This document shows, in pieces, positions 5,593-11,275 of a DNA stretch of 11,275 nucleotides. The notes beneath the pieces are model-generated. The model saw nothing but the letters and a program-made list of their open reading frames with translations. It was not told where the DNA came from and did not search any database. How positions within the stretch are numbered: position 1 is the stretch's first letter; every line of letters starts with the position of its first letter. This DNA is from CAYSIX01 sp964431205 (GTDB lineage: Bacteria > Planctomycetota > Phycisphaerae > Phycisphaerales > Phycisphaeraceae): positions 1 to 11,275 of the forward strand of contig CAYSIX010000133.1 of NCBI GenBank assembly GCA_964431205.1. The letters run 5' to 3'. The translations under genes and the position numbers were made by a program.

Positions 5593-5621
5593 ACTCTAAG
5601 CGAGCCGTCCTGAGATAGCAA
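5593..5621 (-). promoter_or_regulatory. Possible leftward sigma-70-type promoter
   Basis: On the leftward strand TTGCTA (5616-5621) and TAGAGT (5593-5598) are separated by 17 bp, with 4 of 6 matches to each consensus box. It would start transcription near 5586, giving a transcript of about 140 nt ending at the terminator. Confidence 0.35.
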
Positions 5622-5628
5622 GGATGAC

Positions 5629-5658
5629 TTGGAAAATCGGACGCGCACGTTCTATCAT
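5629..5658 (+). promoter_or_regulatory. Possible rightward sigma-70-type promoter for the second MpsC gene
   Basis: TTGGAA (5629-5634) and TATCAT (5653-5658) are separated by 18 bp, with 4 of 6 and 5 of 6 matches. Transcription would begin near 5665 and give a leader of about 97 nt for the gene at 5762. The -35 box is 7 bp from that of the opposing promoter, a back-to-back arrangement that one regulator could control. Confidence 0.4.
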
Positions 5659-5761
5659 CGCCTCTCGATGGCCGGGCGGACGCGGTACGCGGTTCGACCT
5701 ATACCGTCAGCCAGCCACGCCGTCGGATGGGGCGGCAGGCACACTGTGCGGGTGAGCGAGC

Positions 5762-6178
5762 ATGACTACCCAGAGGAAACAATCTGTACGGGCGAGCATG
5801 AAGACCCAGGGCGAAATCGAGGCCGCCATCTGCGAAGCGATCAGCAGCTTTGAGCTGGAGTACATGGGCCGCGGCCCCAAGAGCATCCATGCTCACCTGC
5901 TCCGTGAGCTTGTTGTGGTGCGCCTTCAGGGGGTCCTGACCGCGGCCGAGCGGCACCTCGTGACAACGCTGCCCGCTGAGAAGGGCAGGGATCTGCTCAA
6001 GCAGGTACGGACCCACCTGATCGAGACGGCCCGCCCGCGCATGGAGGCCGTGATCCGCGGCATCACAGGCATCGCCGTGCGCAGCCTGCATCACGACGTC
6101 AGCACGGTCACCGGTGAGGAGGTCATCGTCTTCACGTTGGAGCAGCCGCCTCGCGTCCGCGAAGTCAAGCCGACGTGA
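5762..6178 (+). CDS. MpsC / DUF2294 family protein
   Basis: This gene encodes 138 residues and is a close match to the DUF2294 (MpsC) pattern. It has GEIEAAICEAISSFELEYMGRGPKSIHAHLL (as separate blocks around 17-46), a RLQGVLTAAERHL block, then ETARPRMEAVIRGITGIAV, SLHHDVSTVTGEE and VIVFTLE. These are the family's EYMGRGPK, LTxAE, ARP and STxTGExxxVF motifs. MpsC belongs to the S. aureus MpsABC cation-translocating system that generates membrane potential; many bacteria carry MpsC-like genes alone, as here. It is soluble by composition, with no signal or membrane segment. ATG 5762 lacks a good Shine-Dalgarno sequence. ATG 5798 (MKTQGEIEAAI) fits the usual family start better and may be the true one. 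It runs opposite to the lipoprotein gene and the divergent paralogue at 3183. Confidence 0.85.
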   Translation: MTTQRKQSVRASMKTQGEIEAAICEAISSFELEYMGRGPKSIHAHLLRELVVVRLQGVLTAAERHLVTTLPAEKGRDLLKQVRTHLIETARPRMEAVIRGITGIAVRSLHHDVSTVTGEEVIVFTLEQPPRVREVKPT

Positions 6179-6278
6179 CAGCCTTGCGAAGACCGACCGT
6201 GGAGGGAAGTATGAGGGGACTTTCCACCGTTTGACAGGGGGCAGGCCGTGTCGCCGGGGGCACCTGTGGGATTCCGCG

Positions 6279-6380
6279 TGGCCCCCGACCATCTACCGTA
6301 GGGACAGGGAGGGAGCAAGTGGCATGCGCTCGTGCGCGCGCTGGGCACGGTTTGAGGCGCACCTCTTGACGGAACCGTGA
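6279..6380. repeat. Composite palindrome-plus-tail repeat, degenerate copy D
   Basis: 6279-6325 aligns with copy A: TGGCCCCCGACCATCTACC corresponds to TGACCCCGACCCTCTCC, then GGGAGCAAGTGGC to GGGAGCAAGAGGC. The stem is damaged. 6329-6380 aligns with the tail at 487-540, sharing CTCGTGCG, ACGGTTTGA.GCGCA and TCTTGA.GGA. The same order and orientation at two loci nearly 6 kb apart indicate a single mobile or dispersed element. Confidence 0.5.
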
Positions 6381-6616
6381 GACACGCAGGCCTTCAGCCA
6401 TGCCTGGCCGCGGCTCGACTTGAGGCCGTGTCAGACGTCGGTGGGTCGCGGTGTGCGCACGGGCGCGGCCATTCCGGCAAGGGTGAAGAGGTGAAGCTTT
6501 CAAGGCTTAAAATGCAAGATTCGAGGTGTAAGGTTGAGTATGAAGGCTGGAAGGCTGCGCAACCGGAAGGCCGGAAATGGCGAAGGACGCCGCCACCGGG
6601 CTACCGGATGCTGGGC

Positions 6617-6698
6617 GACTGGTCTGGTTTGCACAAGCGCGCCCGCCAAAGCAGACCAGTTTCCAGACCAATACCCGACCAGTTCGAGACCAGTCTGG
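6617..6698. repeat. Cluster of GACCAGT motifs
   Basis: Within 82 bp the heptamer GACCAGT occurs at 6654, 6677 and 6688. A degenerate copy (CAGACCAAT) lies near 6665, and the inverse ACTGGTC at 6618. The first inverted copy can pair with any of the direct copies to form alternative stems. The cluster lies 115-195 bp upstream of the PLP enzyme gene. It may be a multi-site operator, or a remnant of a tandem repeat. Confidence 0.45.
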
Positions 6699-6812
6699 GG
6701 CGCGATGGAAGATGCCCCCGTTGCTGAGGCTCGCGGGCCGGCGGCGTGCCGCGGCGTGTGGCGTGAATCGGATACGCTGGGCGGGCACACACACACAGAC
6801 GATGGGAGCGCG

Positions 6813-7955
6813 ATGATGAGTGCGACGCGGCCGGTGACCCGGACAGGGGCGGGGTGGTACGCGGTCGAGAACGAGGCGGAGATCGCGTCGCCTGCGCTGC
6901 TGCTGTACAAGGACCGCCTGCTGGCGAACACGCGCCGGGTGATCGAGATCGCCGGGGGGACCCGGCGTCTGCGGCCGCACGTCAAGACGAGCAAGTGCCC
7001 GCGGGTGGTGGGGCTGCTGCGGGAGCACGGGATCGAGCGGTTCAAGTGTGCGACGGTCGCGGAGGCGGAGATGCTGGCCGTGGCGGGCGCGACGGACGTG
7101 CTGCTGGCGATGCAGCTTACGGGCCCGCATCCGATGCGGCTGGCGAAGCTGGCGGCGGCGTACCCGGGCACACGGTTCGGGACGATCGTGGACGACGCGA
7201 GCGTGGTCGAAGGCCTGGATGACGCGGCGGGGCAGACGGCGGTGCGGCTGGACGTGTACCTCGACCTGGACTCGGGCATGCACCGCTCGGGGATCGAGCC
7301 GGGGCCGGAGGCGGCGGCGGTGTATGAGCGGCTCTGCGCGGCGGCGCAGCTGGCGGCTCGGGGGCTGCACGTGTACGACGGACACCTGCGCGACCCGGAC
7401 CTCGATGCGCGGCGGCGCGCGGTCGAGGCGGCGATGCGGCCGGTGCTGGCGTTCCGGGACGAGCTGCGTCGGCGAGGCCTGGCGGTGGAGGAGCTGATCG
7501 CCGGCGGCAGCGGGTCGTTCCCGATCCACGCCGAGCACGCGGATCGGCAGTGCTCGCCGGGCACGTGCTTCTTCGGCGATGCCCGCACGAACGTGGAGTT
7601 TCCCGACCTGGACTGCCACCCGGCGGCGGTGCTGCTGACGCGGGTGATCAGCCGGCCGGGCTCGCGGCGGGTGTGCCTGGACCTGGGGCACAAGGCGGTG
7701 GCGGCCGAGCGCCCGCCCGACAGCCGCGTGTCGATCCTGGGGCTGGAGCGGTTCGAGGTGACCAACCACAGCGAGGAGCACCTGACGATCGAGACGGACG
7801 AGGCGGAACGGTTCGCCGTGGGCGACGCGGTGTACGCCGTGCCGCACCACATCTGCCCGACGTGCAACCTGCACCAGGAGGCGGTGGTCATCGACGGCAA
7901 TCGTGCGGTGGATCGGTGGCCGATCACGGCGCGGGATCGGCGGCTGGGGGTGTGA
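6813..7955 (+). CDS. D-threonine aldolase / D-serine dehydratase family PLP enzyme
   Basis: This gene encodes 380 residues, the usual length for this fold-type III (alanine racemase-like) family, which cleaves D-threonine-type beta-hydroxy amino acids or dehydrates D-serine. The PLP lysine is K58 in RPHVKTSK. ATVAEAEML (80-88), VRLDVYLDLDSGMHRSG (144-160) and GGSGSFP (231-237) line the barrel and phosphate site. The C-terminal beta domain ends PHHICPTCNLHQE. His346 and Cys348 occupy the metal site; animal D-serine dehydratase uses His and Cys for zinc, whereas classical D-threonine aldolases use His and Asp, so the substrate is uncertain. The start has GGGAG at 6804-6808, 4 bp from ATG 6813 and 7 bp from ATG 6816, so the second ATG may be used. 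Its GC content is much higher than that of the next gene. It appears monocistronic, and its role is D-amino acid or hydroxy-amino acid catabolism. Confidence 0.85.
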   Translation: MMSATRPVTRTGAGWYAVENEAEIASPALLLYKDRLLANTRRVIEIAGGTRRLRPHVKTSKCPRVVGLLREHGIERFKCATVAEAEMLAVAGATDVLLAMQLTGPHPMRLAKLAAAYPGTRFGTIVDDASVVEGLDDAAGQTAVRLDVYLDLDSGMHRSGIEPGPEAAAVYERLCAAAQLAARGLHVYDGHLRDPDLDARRRAVEAAMRPVLAFRDELRRRGLAVEELIAGGSGSFPIHAEHADRQCSPGTCFFGDARTNVEFPDLDCHPAAVLLTRVISRPGSRRVCLDLGHKAVAAERPPDSRVSILGLERFEVTNHSEEHLTIETDEAERFAVGDAVYAVPHHICPTCNLHQEAVVIDGNRAVDRWPITARDRRLGV

Positions 7956-8026
7956 GGTGGTCGGGTGGAGTGTGGGGAACGCTGCAAAGACGTTAGGATG
8001 GAGCCCGTGAAGACTGAGGCGGCCCG

Positions 8027-9238
8027 ATGATCGCGAGCAACAGCACCATGATCACGCAGTTCCATGTTTCCAACTTCAAGGCGCTTCGCAATGTCTCGCT
8101 AGATCTGACGCCGATCCATTTGCTGATCGGCCCGAATGATTCGGGCAAGACAAGCGTGCTGGAGGCGATCGCGGCGCTGTCACGCTCTGTGGAGACACAC
8201 CTGACCGATGCCTTCGCGGGGACTTGGTCAGGTCGTGACTTGGTGTGGCGCCATGAGAACAGTTCGGTAACGTTGGCGGCAGGTATCCCACGGGAGACAA
8301 AGCAGGTCGTATACAAGCTTTCTTGTGAGTTTCGGGTCGATCAGAGGTCAGCTAAATCTGCTGGAGAACAGATTGTCGTCGACGACAAGGTCATCGATTT
8401 TGGAGCCGTTCGCCCTAATCCGACCATTGTCGCGCAATTTGGCAAAGAAGGGGGAGGTTCAGGTCCGCCCCAGGTGTCACCTTACCTTGATCTGATCCGG
8501 TTTGTACACAATGCGCTCAAGGGCGTGCATCAGTATCGATTCGTCCCAAGTATGCTTGCCGCGCCTTGCGCCGAAGACATCAAGCGGCAATATCGAATGA
8601 ACGCGGATGGATTCGGCCTTGCCTTGTGCCTGGATCAGATTCTGGGCTACGATCGCGAGCGATTCATGGATCTGGAGAAGGAGTTTTGCCGAATCTTCCC
8701 ACAGTTTCAACAGATACGGCTCAAGCCTGCACGCGCGTTCAGCGGCCCGGTAAATCCAAGTGGCGATCTGACCCAGTTTCGTCCCCAAACAGGCAAGGGG
8801 CTGTGGTTTGTCGTAACGGACTCCGGACAAGAAATTTCATCTTACCAGGTCTCAGATGGCGCATTACTTGTACTCGCATACTTGACGGTATTTCACTTGC
8901 CGCAGCCGCCGCGCTTTTTACTGATCGAGGAGCCTGAGAATGGCATCCATCCCGCTCGACTCAAGGACATCCTCAGCATCATCCGTGAAATCGTCAATCG
9001 GCAGTCCCGGACACAGGTGGTAATGACCACTCACTCACCTTACGTGGTTGACTTGTTCCAGCCGCAGGAGGTGACGCTGTGCCGGCGAAAATCAGATGGC
9101 TCAGTGTCTGTCTCACGCCTCTCGCAGAGCAAGGCGGTGCGTGAGCAGATGGATATCTTCACGCTGGGAGAGATCTGGACAGGCGAGGGTGACGAGTCGC
9201 TGGCAATGACTGCCAAAGAGTCGGAGGAGAGCGAGTGA
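8027..9238 (+). CDS. OLD/RecF-like AAA family ATPase, first gene of a putative defence pair
   Basis: This gene encodes 403 residues of an ABC/SMC-type ATPase of the AAA_15/AAA_21 kind. MITQFHVSNFKALRNVSLDL (8-27) is the typical first strand. Walker A is GPNDSGKT (35-42), the signature SDGALLVLAYL begins at Ser276, Walker B is FLLIEEPENGIHP (297-309), and the H-loop is TTHSP (334-338). It lacks the long coiled coil of SMC or RecN and a fused TOPRIM domain, so it is not a complete OLD nuclease. The ATG at 8027 has GAGG 8 bp upstream. Its stop overlaps the next gene's start, so the two are translationally coupled and likely form a complex. Relatives in RloA/AbiLi, AriA and GajA act as phage sensors, often oligomeric. 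Codons use A and T at third positions more freely than the flanking genes, suggesting acquisition by transfer. Family assignment is secure; the defence role is inference. Confidence 0.88.
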   Translation: MIASNSTMITQFHVSNFKALRNVSLDLTPIHLLIGPNDSGKTSVLEAIAALSRSVETHLTDAFAGTWSGRDLVWRHENSSVTLAAGIPRETKQVVYKLSCEFRVDQRSAKSAGEQIVVDDKVIDFGAVRPNPTIVAQFGKEGGGSGPPQVSPYLDLIRFVHNALKGVHQYRFVPSMLAAPCAEDIKRQYRMNADGFGLALCLDQILGYDRERFMDLEKEFCRIFPQFQQIRLKPARAFSGPVNPSGDLTQFRPQTGKGLWFVVTDSGQEISSYQVSDGALLVLAYLTVFHLPQPPRFLLIEEPENGIHPARLKDILSIIREIVNRQSRTQVVMTTHSPYVVDLFQPQEVTLCRRKSDGSVSVSRLSQSKAVREQMDIFTLGEIWTGEGDESLAMTAKESEESE

Positions 9239-9846
9239 TGCGCGTCCTTGTCGTGGCGGAGGGTGCTCATGAGTTGGGTGATGACAATGACGGGCTGGGC
9301 GGCGCGTTGGAGGTGATGGTCAAACGGCTGGTGAACACGACGCTGGATGTCGAGCGCCGATCAGTAAAAGATCCCCAGGTTCGTCGCCTTCATGGCAAAG
9401 GGAGGCGGCTGTTCAAACGGGCGATTGGCTGGGTCCATTGGGCAAGAAGCCACGGGTTCCATGCGCTTGTCTTTCTGGTTGACGAGGATCAGGATGGCGA
9501 TCGAGTGCGGCAGGTTGATGACGCGCAAAATGACGTTCGGTTTGACCTTCCGCGAGCCATGGGCGTCGCGATTGTCACGTTCGACGCGTGGATGATCGCA
9601 GATCACCAGGCTGCGGGCGTAGTGCTGGGCGAAGAGCTGGATATGTCACCTGAGCCCGAGAGCATCCGTCGCCCGAAACAGTGGTTTGTTGACAACTGGT
9701 TGCGGCCGGCGGCGACTTCAATGCGTCAACGGGACGTCTACCGGCAGATCGCGGAGCGTCTGGATTTGGCGATCCTCAAGAGGAGGTGTCCGCGTGGATT
9801 CGCACCTTTCGCTGAACGGGTCGCCATAGCACTCGATCACCGATGA
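9238..9846 (+). CDS. DUF4276 family (TOPRIM-like) protein, second gene of the pair
   Basis: This gene encodes 202 residues. MRVLVVAEGAHE supplies the N-terminal strand and Glu8, FLVDEDQDGD (79-88) the acidic cluster after the central strand, and TFDAWMIAD (114-122) the motif typical of DUF4276 ('FEAWLLAD'). The C-terminus, YRQIAERLDL...RRCPRGFAPFAERV, matches the family's usual 'IA..id....CP.SF..F...L' end. DUF4276 has a TOPRIM-like fold, so metal-dependent nuclease activity is plausible; I infer this from the acidic positions. The ATG at 9238 shares one base with the ATPase stop (TGATG) and has GGAGGAG 8 bp upstream; a GTG at 9235 is the alternative. ATPase plus TOPRIM-like partner parallels RloA-RloB/AbiL and PARIS, but the partner family here is different. 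It would act as the effector in such a system. Confidence 0.8.
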   Translation: MRVLVVAEGAHELGDDNDGLGGALEVMVKRLVNTTLDVERRSVKDPQVRRLHGKGRRLFKRAIGWVHWARSHGFHALVFLVDEDQDGDRVRQVDDAQNDVRFDLPRAMGVAIVTFDAWMIADHQAAGVVLGEELDMSPEPESIRRPKQWFVDNWLRPAATSMRQRDVYRQIAERLDLAILKRRCPRGFAPFAERVAIALDHR

Positions 9847-10001
9847 AGTGCGTCCTTACCTGTGATTCTGGCCCAGGGTCGATCGAACGGTCAATCCTCG
9901 GCCACGCCATCGAGGGCGTCCGGTTCAACATGCCCGAGGGCCGGCGGCGGCCCGCGACGCCGACCGCAACGGACGCGCAGCGCGGGCGTGGCGACGCCTG
10001 A
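9843..10001 (+). CDS. Possible small third gene, coupled to the DUF4276 gene
   Basis: A 52-residue frame starts at an ATG overlapping the DUF4276 stop by four bases (ATGA), the classic coupling arrangement. It begins MKCVLTCDSGPGSIERSILG, continues HAIEGVRFNM, and ends in a basic and Thr/Ala-rich tail to a TGA. There is no Shine-Dalgarno sequence of its own, which is acceptable under coupling. I recognise no family. It ends 46 bp before the stop of the convergent uvrB gene. It may be a real small accessory protein of the module or a chance frame. Confidence 0.35.
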   Translation: MKCVLTCDSGPGSIERSILGHAIEGVRFNMPEGRRRPATPTATDAQRGRGDA

Positions 10002-10047
10002 TTACCGTCGGTGGGTGACGAAGCGGACGTCGGCACACAGACGCCGC

Positions 10048-11275
10048 TCAGCGTGTCGATTTCTTGCGTCGGCGGACGACCTTGCTGCCGGGGGCGCCCG
10101 GCCGGGGCTTGCGCTTCTGGGACCCGCCCACCTTGACGCGGCCCATGGCGGGGCTGGCCTTGATCTCCTGGAGGCGATCGCGGAGGTCGGCCGCCTTCTC
10201 GAACTCGAGGGACTGGGCGGCCTCGAGCATCTGCTTCTCCAGTTCGGCGATCAGCTCGGCGCGGTCGTACTCCTTCTCGTCGGCGTTGAGGGCCTCTCGT
10301 GCGGTGCGGCGGGCACGCAGCTCGATCTCGATGCCGCGGCGGATCGCCTTCTTGATCGTCGCCGGGGTGATGCCGTGCTCGCGGTTGTAAGCGAGCTGCT
10401 TCTCGCGGCGGCGGCTGGTTTCGTCGATGGCGGCCTGCATGGCGGGCGTGACCCGGTCGGCGTAGAGGACCACGAAGGCGTTGACGTTGCGGGCGGCGCG
10501 CCCGATCTGCTGAATCAGGCTCGTCGGGCTACGCAGGAAACCGGTCTTGTCGGCGTCGAGGATGGCCACGCAGGAGACCTCGGGCAGGTCGAGGCCCTCA
10601 CGCAGGAGGTTCACGCCCACGATCACGTCGAACTGGCCCTCGCGCAGCTCGCGGAGGATCTGCACGCGGTCGAGCGTGTCGATCTCGCTGTGCAGATAGC
10701 GGCAGCGGACGTCGGCCGAGTCCATGTAGGTGGACAGGTCCTCGGCGAGGCGCTTGGTGAGGGTGGTGACGATGGTGCGTTCGCCGGCGGTGGCGCGCTG
10801 CTTGACCAGCTCGATGAGGTCGGGGACCTGACCCTGAGCGGGGCGGACCTCGATGACCGGGTCGACCAGGCCGGTGGGGCGGATGACCTGCTCGACGATC
10901 TCGCCCTCGCACTGGTCGAGCTCATAGGGGCCGGGCGTGGCGGAGACGAAGATGACCTGCGGCCAGACCTTCTCCAGTTCCTCGAAGGTCAGTGGGCGGT
11001 TGTCGAGGGCCGAGGGCAGGCGGAAGCCGTGCTCGACGAGCACCTCCTTGCGGTGGCGGTCGCCGTGGTACATGGCACGGATCTGGGGGATGGTGACGTG
11101 GGACTCGTCGATGAACAGGAGCCAGTCGGAGGCGGGGTGGTCGGGGTCGAACGCGGGGGCGTGGTCGCCGTCGTTTTCGTGGTCGCTGAAGCGACCACGC
11201 CGGGGGGCGTCACGTCCGTTGTCGGGGAAGTAGTCGATGAGGGTGTAGGGCTTGGAGCCGGGGGGGCGGCCGTCG
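10048..11275 (-). CDS. uvrB: UvrABC system protein B (excinuclease subunit B), 5' end outside window
   Basis: 408 residues are visible, about the C-terminal two-thirds of UvrB, the DNA-damage verification helicase that receives lesions from UvrA and recruits UvrC for incision. In order they show GRPPGSKPYTLIDYFP, the Walker B/motif II DESHVTIPQIRAMYHGD, GFRLPSALDNRPL, FVSATPGPYE, TTLTKRLAEDLS, NLLREGLDLPEVS and IGRAARN (motif VI), then YNREHGITP. A C-terminal UVR domain (ELEKQMLEAAQSLEFEKAADLR) that binds UvrC follows, and a basic tail. All visible helicase motifs are intact. Between DYFP and DWLLF there are about 32 extra residues (DNGRD...HPAS) where E. coli UvrB has one or two. Their DNA includes a perfect palindrome at 11178-11199. 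The N-terminal Walker A and UvrA-interaction regions are beyond the edge. It converges on the ATPase/DUF4276 module, with no clear terminator between. Confidence 0.95.
   Translation of the reverse strand, partial: DGRPPGSKPYTLIDYFPDNGRDAPRRGRFSDHENDGDHAPAFDPDHPASDWLLFIDESHVTIPQIRAMYHGDRHRKEVLVEHGFRLPSALDNRPLTFEELEKVWPQVIFVSATPGPYELDQCEGEIVEQVIRPTGLVDPVIEVRPAQGQVPDLIELVKQRATAGERTIVTTLTKRLAEDLSTYMDSADVRCRYLHSEIDTLDRVQILRELREGQFDVIVGVNLLREGLDLPEVSCVAILDADKTGFLRSPTSLIQQIGRAARNVNAFVVLYADRVTPAMQAAIDETSRRREKQLAYNREHGITPATIKKAIRRGIEIELRARRTAREALNADEKEYDRAELIAELEKQMLEAAQSLEFEKAADLRDRLQEIKASPAMGRVKVGGSQKRKPRPGAPGSKVVRRRKKSTR
11178..11199. repeat. Perfect palindrome within the uvrB insertion
   Basis: CGTGGTCGC (11178-11186) and GCGACCACG (11191-11199) form a 9-bp perfect stem with loop TGAA, or 10 bp with a 2-base loop. 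It lies entirely within the coding insertion. A related GTGGTCGCC occurs at 11161-11169. The position suggests that a palindromic element inserted in frame. Confidence 0.55.

Larger units (their letters stand above)
6179..6812. other. 634-bp non-coding region
   Basis: I support no gene here. Contents in order are an imperfect GGGGGCAC/GTGGCCCCC hairpin (6256-6286), the degenerate composite repeat (6279-6380), and an AT-richer, purine-biased tract (about 6490-6600) with short degenerate motifs such as GGAAGGCTG. The GACCAGT cluster (6617-6698) and a six-unit CA run (6786-6797) follow. Long open frames on both strands cross 6500-6800 but have no family match, and the rightward one is only an upstream extension of the PLP enzyme frame. 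TAAAAT near 6508 resembles a -10 box without a good -35 box. Confidence 0.5.

Noticed and set aside
6617..6698. CRISPR-like array
   Set aside because: The repeat unit is only 7 bases with irregular spacing, and no cas gene is nearby.
6534..6812. 93-codon N-terminal extension of the PLP enzyme
   Set aside because: It passes through the GACCAGT cluster and CA run. The family begins near the ATG at 6813-6816, which has a Shine-Dalgarno sequence.
6500..8065. Leftward open frames of 521 and 455 codons
   Set aside because: They are antisense to the PLP enzyme, which has intact family motifs. Their Arg/Ser-rich low-complexity translations match nothing.
1..11275. tRNA, rRNA, insertion sequences and attachment sites
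   Set aside because: I looked on both strands and saw no cloverleaf, rRNA core sequence, transposase or tRNA-end duplication.

Overview
The window is high-GC bacterial DNA, judged by eye and not counted. The gene mix (CsrA, stand-alone DUF3185, DUF3309 and lmo0937-type membrane peptides, a delta-9 type acyl desaturase, two MpsC/DUF2294 proteins, a collagen-like OmpA-domain lipoprotein, a D-threonine-aldolase-like PLP enzyme and UvrB) fits an environmental Gram-negative-type bacterium. A member of the Planctomycetota (Phycisphaerae-like) is my best guess, but the window has no rRNA or other marker that settles taxonomy.

Layout. 1-600: the last codons of an unrecognised rightward gene, abutting tail to tail a truncated fragment of the N-terminal domain of a hybrid sensor kinase; two palindromic repeats and a 54-bp tail element follow. 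673-5130: a leftward accessory cluster read from the right as collagen-like/OmpA lipoprotein, MpsC-like protein, fatty-acid desaturase, csrA, lmo0937-family peptide, DUF3309 peptide, small HTH-like protein and DUF3185 protein. Several members have their own Shine-Dalgarno sequence and are separated by GC-rich hairpins, so the cluster looks like several short units, not one tight operon. Its theme is envelope and membrane adaptation with a post-transcriptional regulator. 5131-5761: a long intergenic region with a textbook leftward intrinsic terminator that no protein gene explains, and two back-to-back promoter-like sequences. I propose a leftward small RNA of about 140 nt, or an attenuator, here.

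5762-6178 is a second MpsC/DUF2294 gene, rightward. 6179-6812 is non-coding and carries a degenerate fourth copy of the palindromic repeat with the same tail, a cluster of GACCAGT motifs and a CA microsatellite. 6813-7955 is a very GC-rich fold-type III PLP enzyme of the D-threonine aldolase / D-serine dehydratase family. 8027-9846 is a translationally coupled pair, an OLD/RecF-like AAA ATPase plus a DUF4276 (TOPRIM-like) protein, with visibly lower GC than its neighbours and a possible third tiny gene coupled by an ATGA overlap. It resembles the ATPase-plus-TOPRIM layout of anti-phage systems (RloA/RloB-AbiL, PARIS, Gabija) and is the best candidate here for an undescribed system. 10048-11275 is the C-terminal two-thirds of uvrB, convergent with that pair, with an unusual in-frame insertion containing a perfect palindrome just before the DESH helicase motif.
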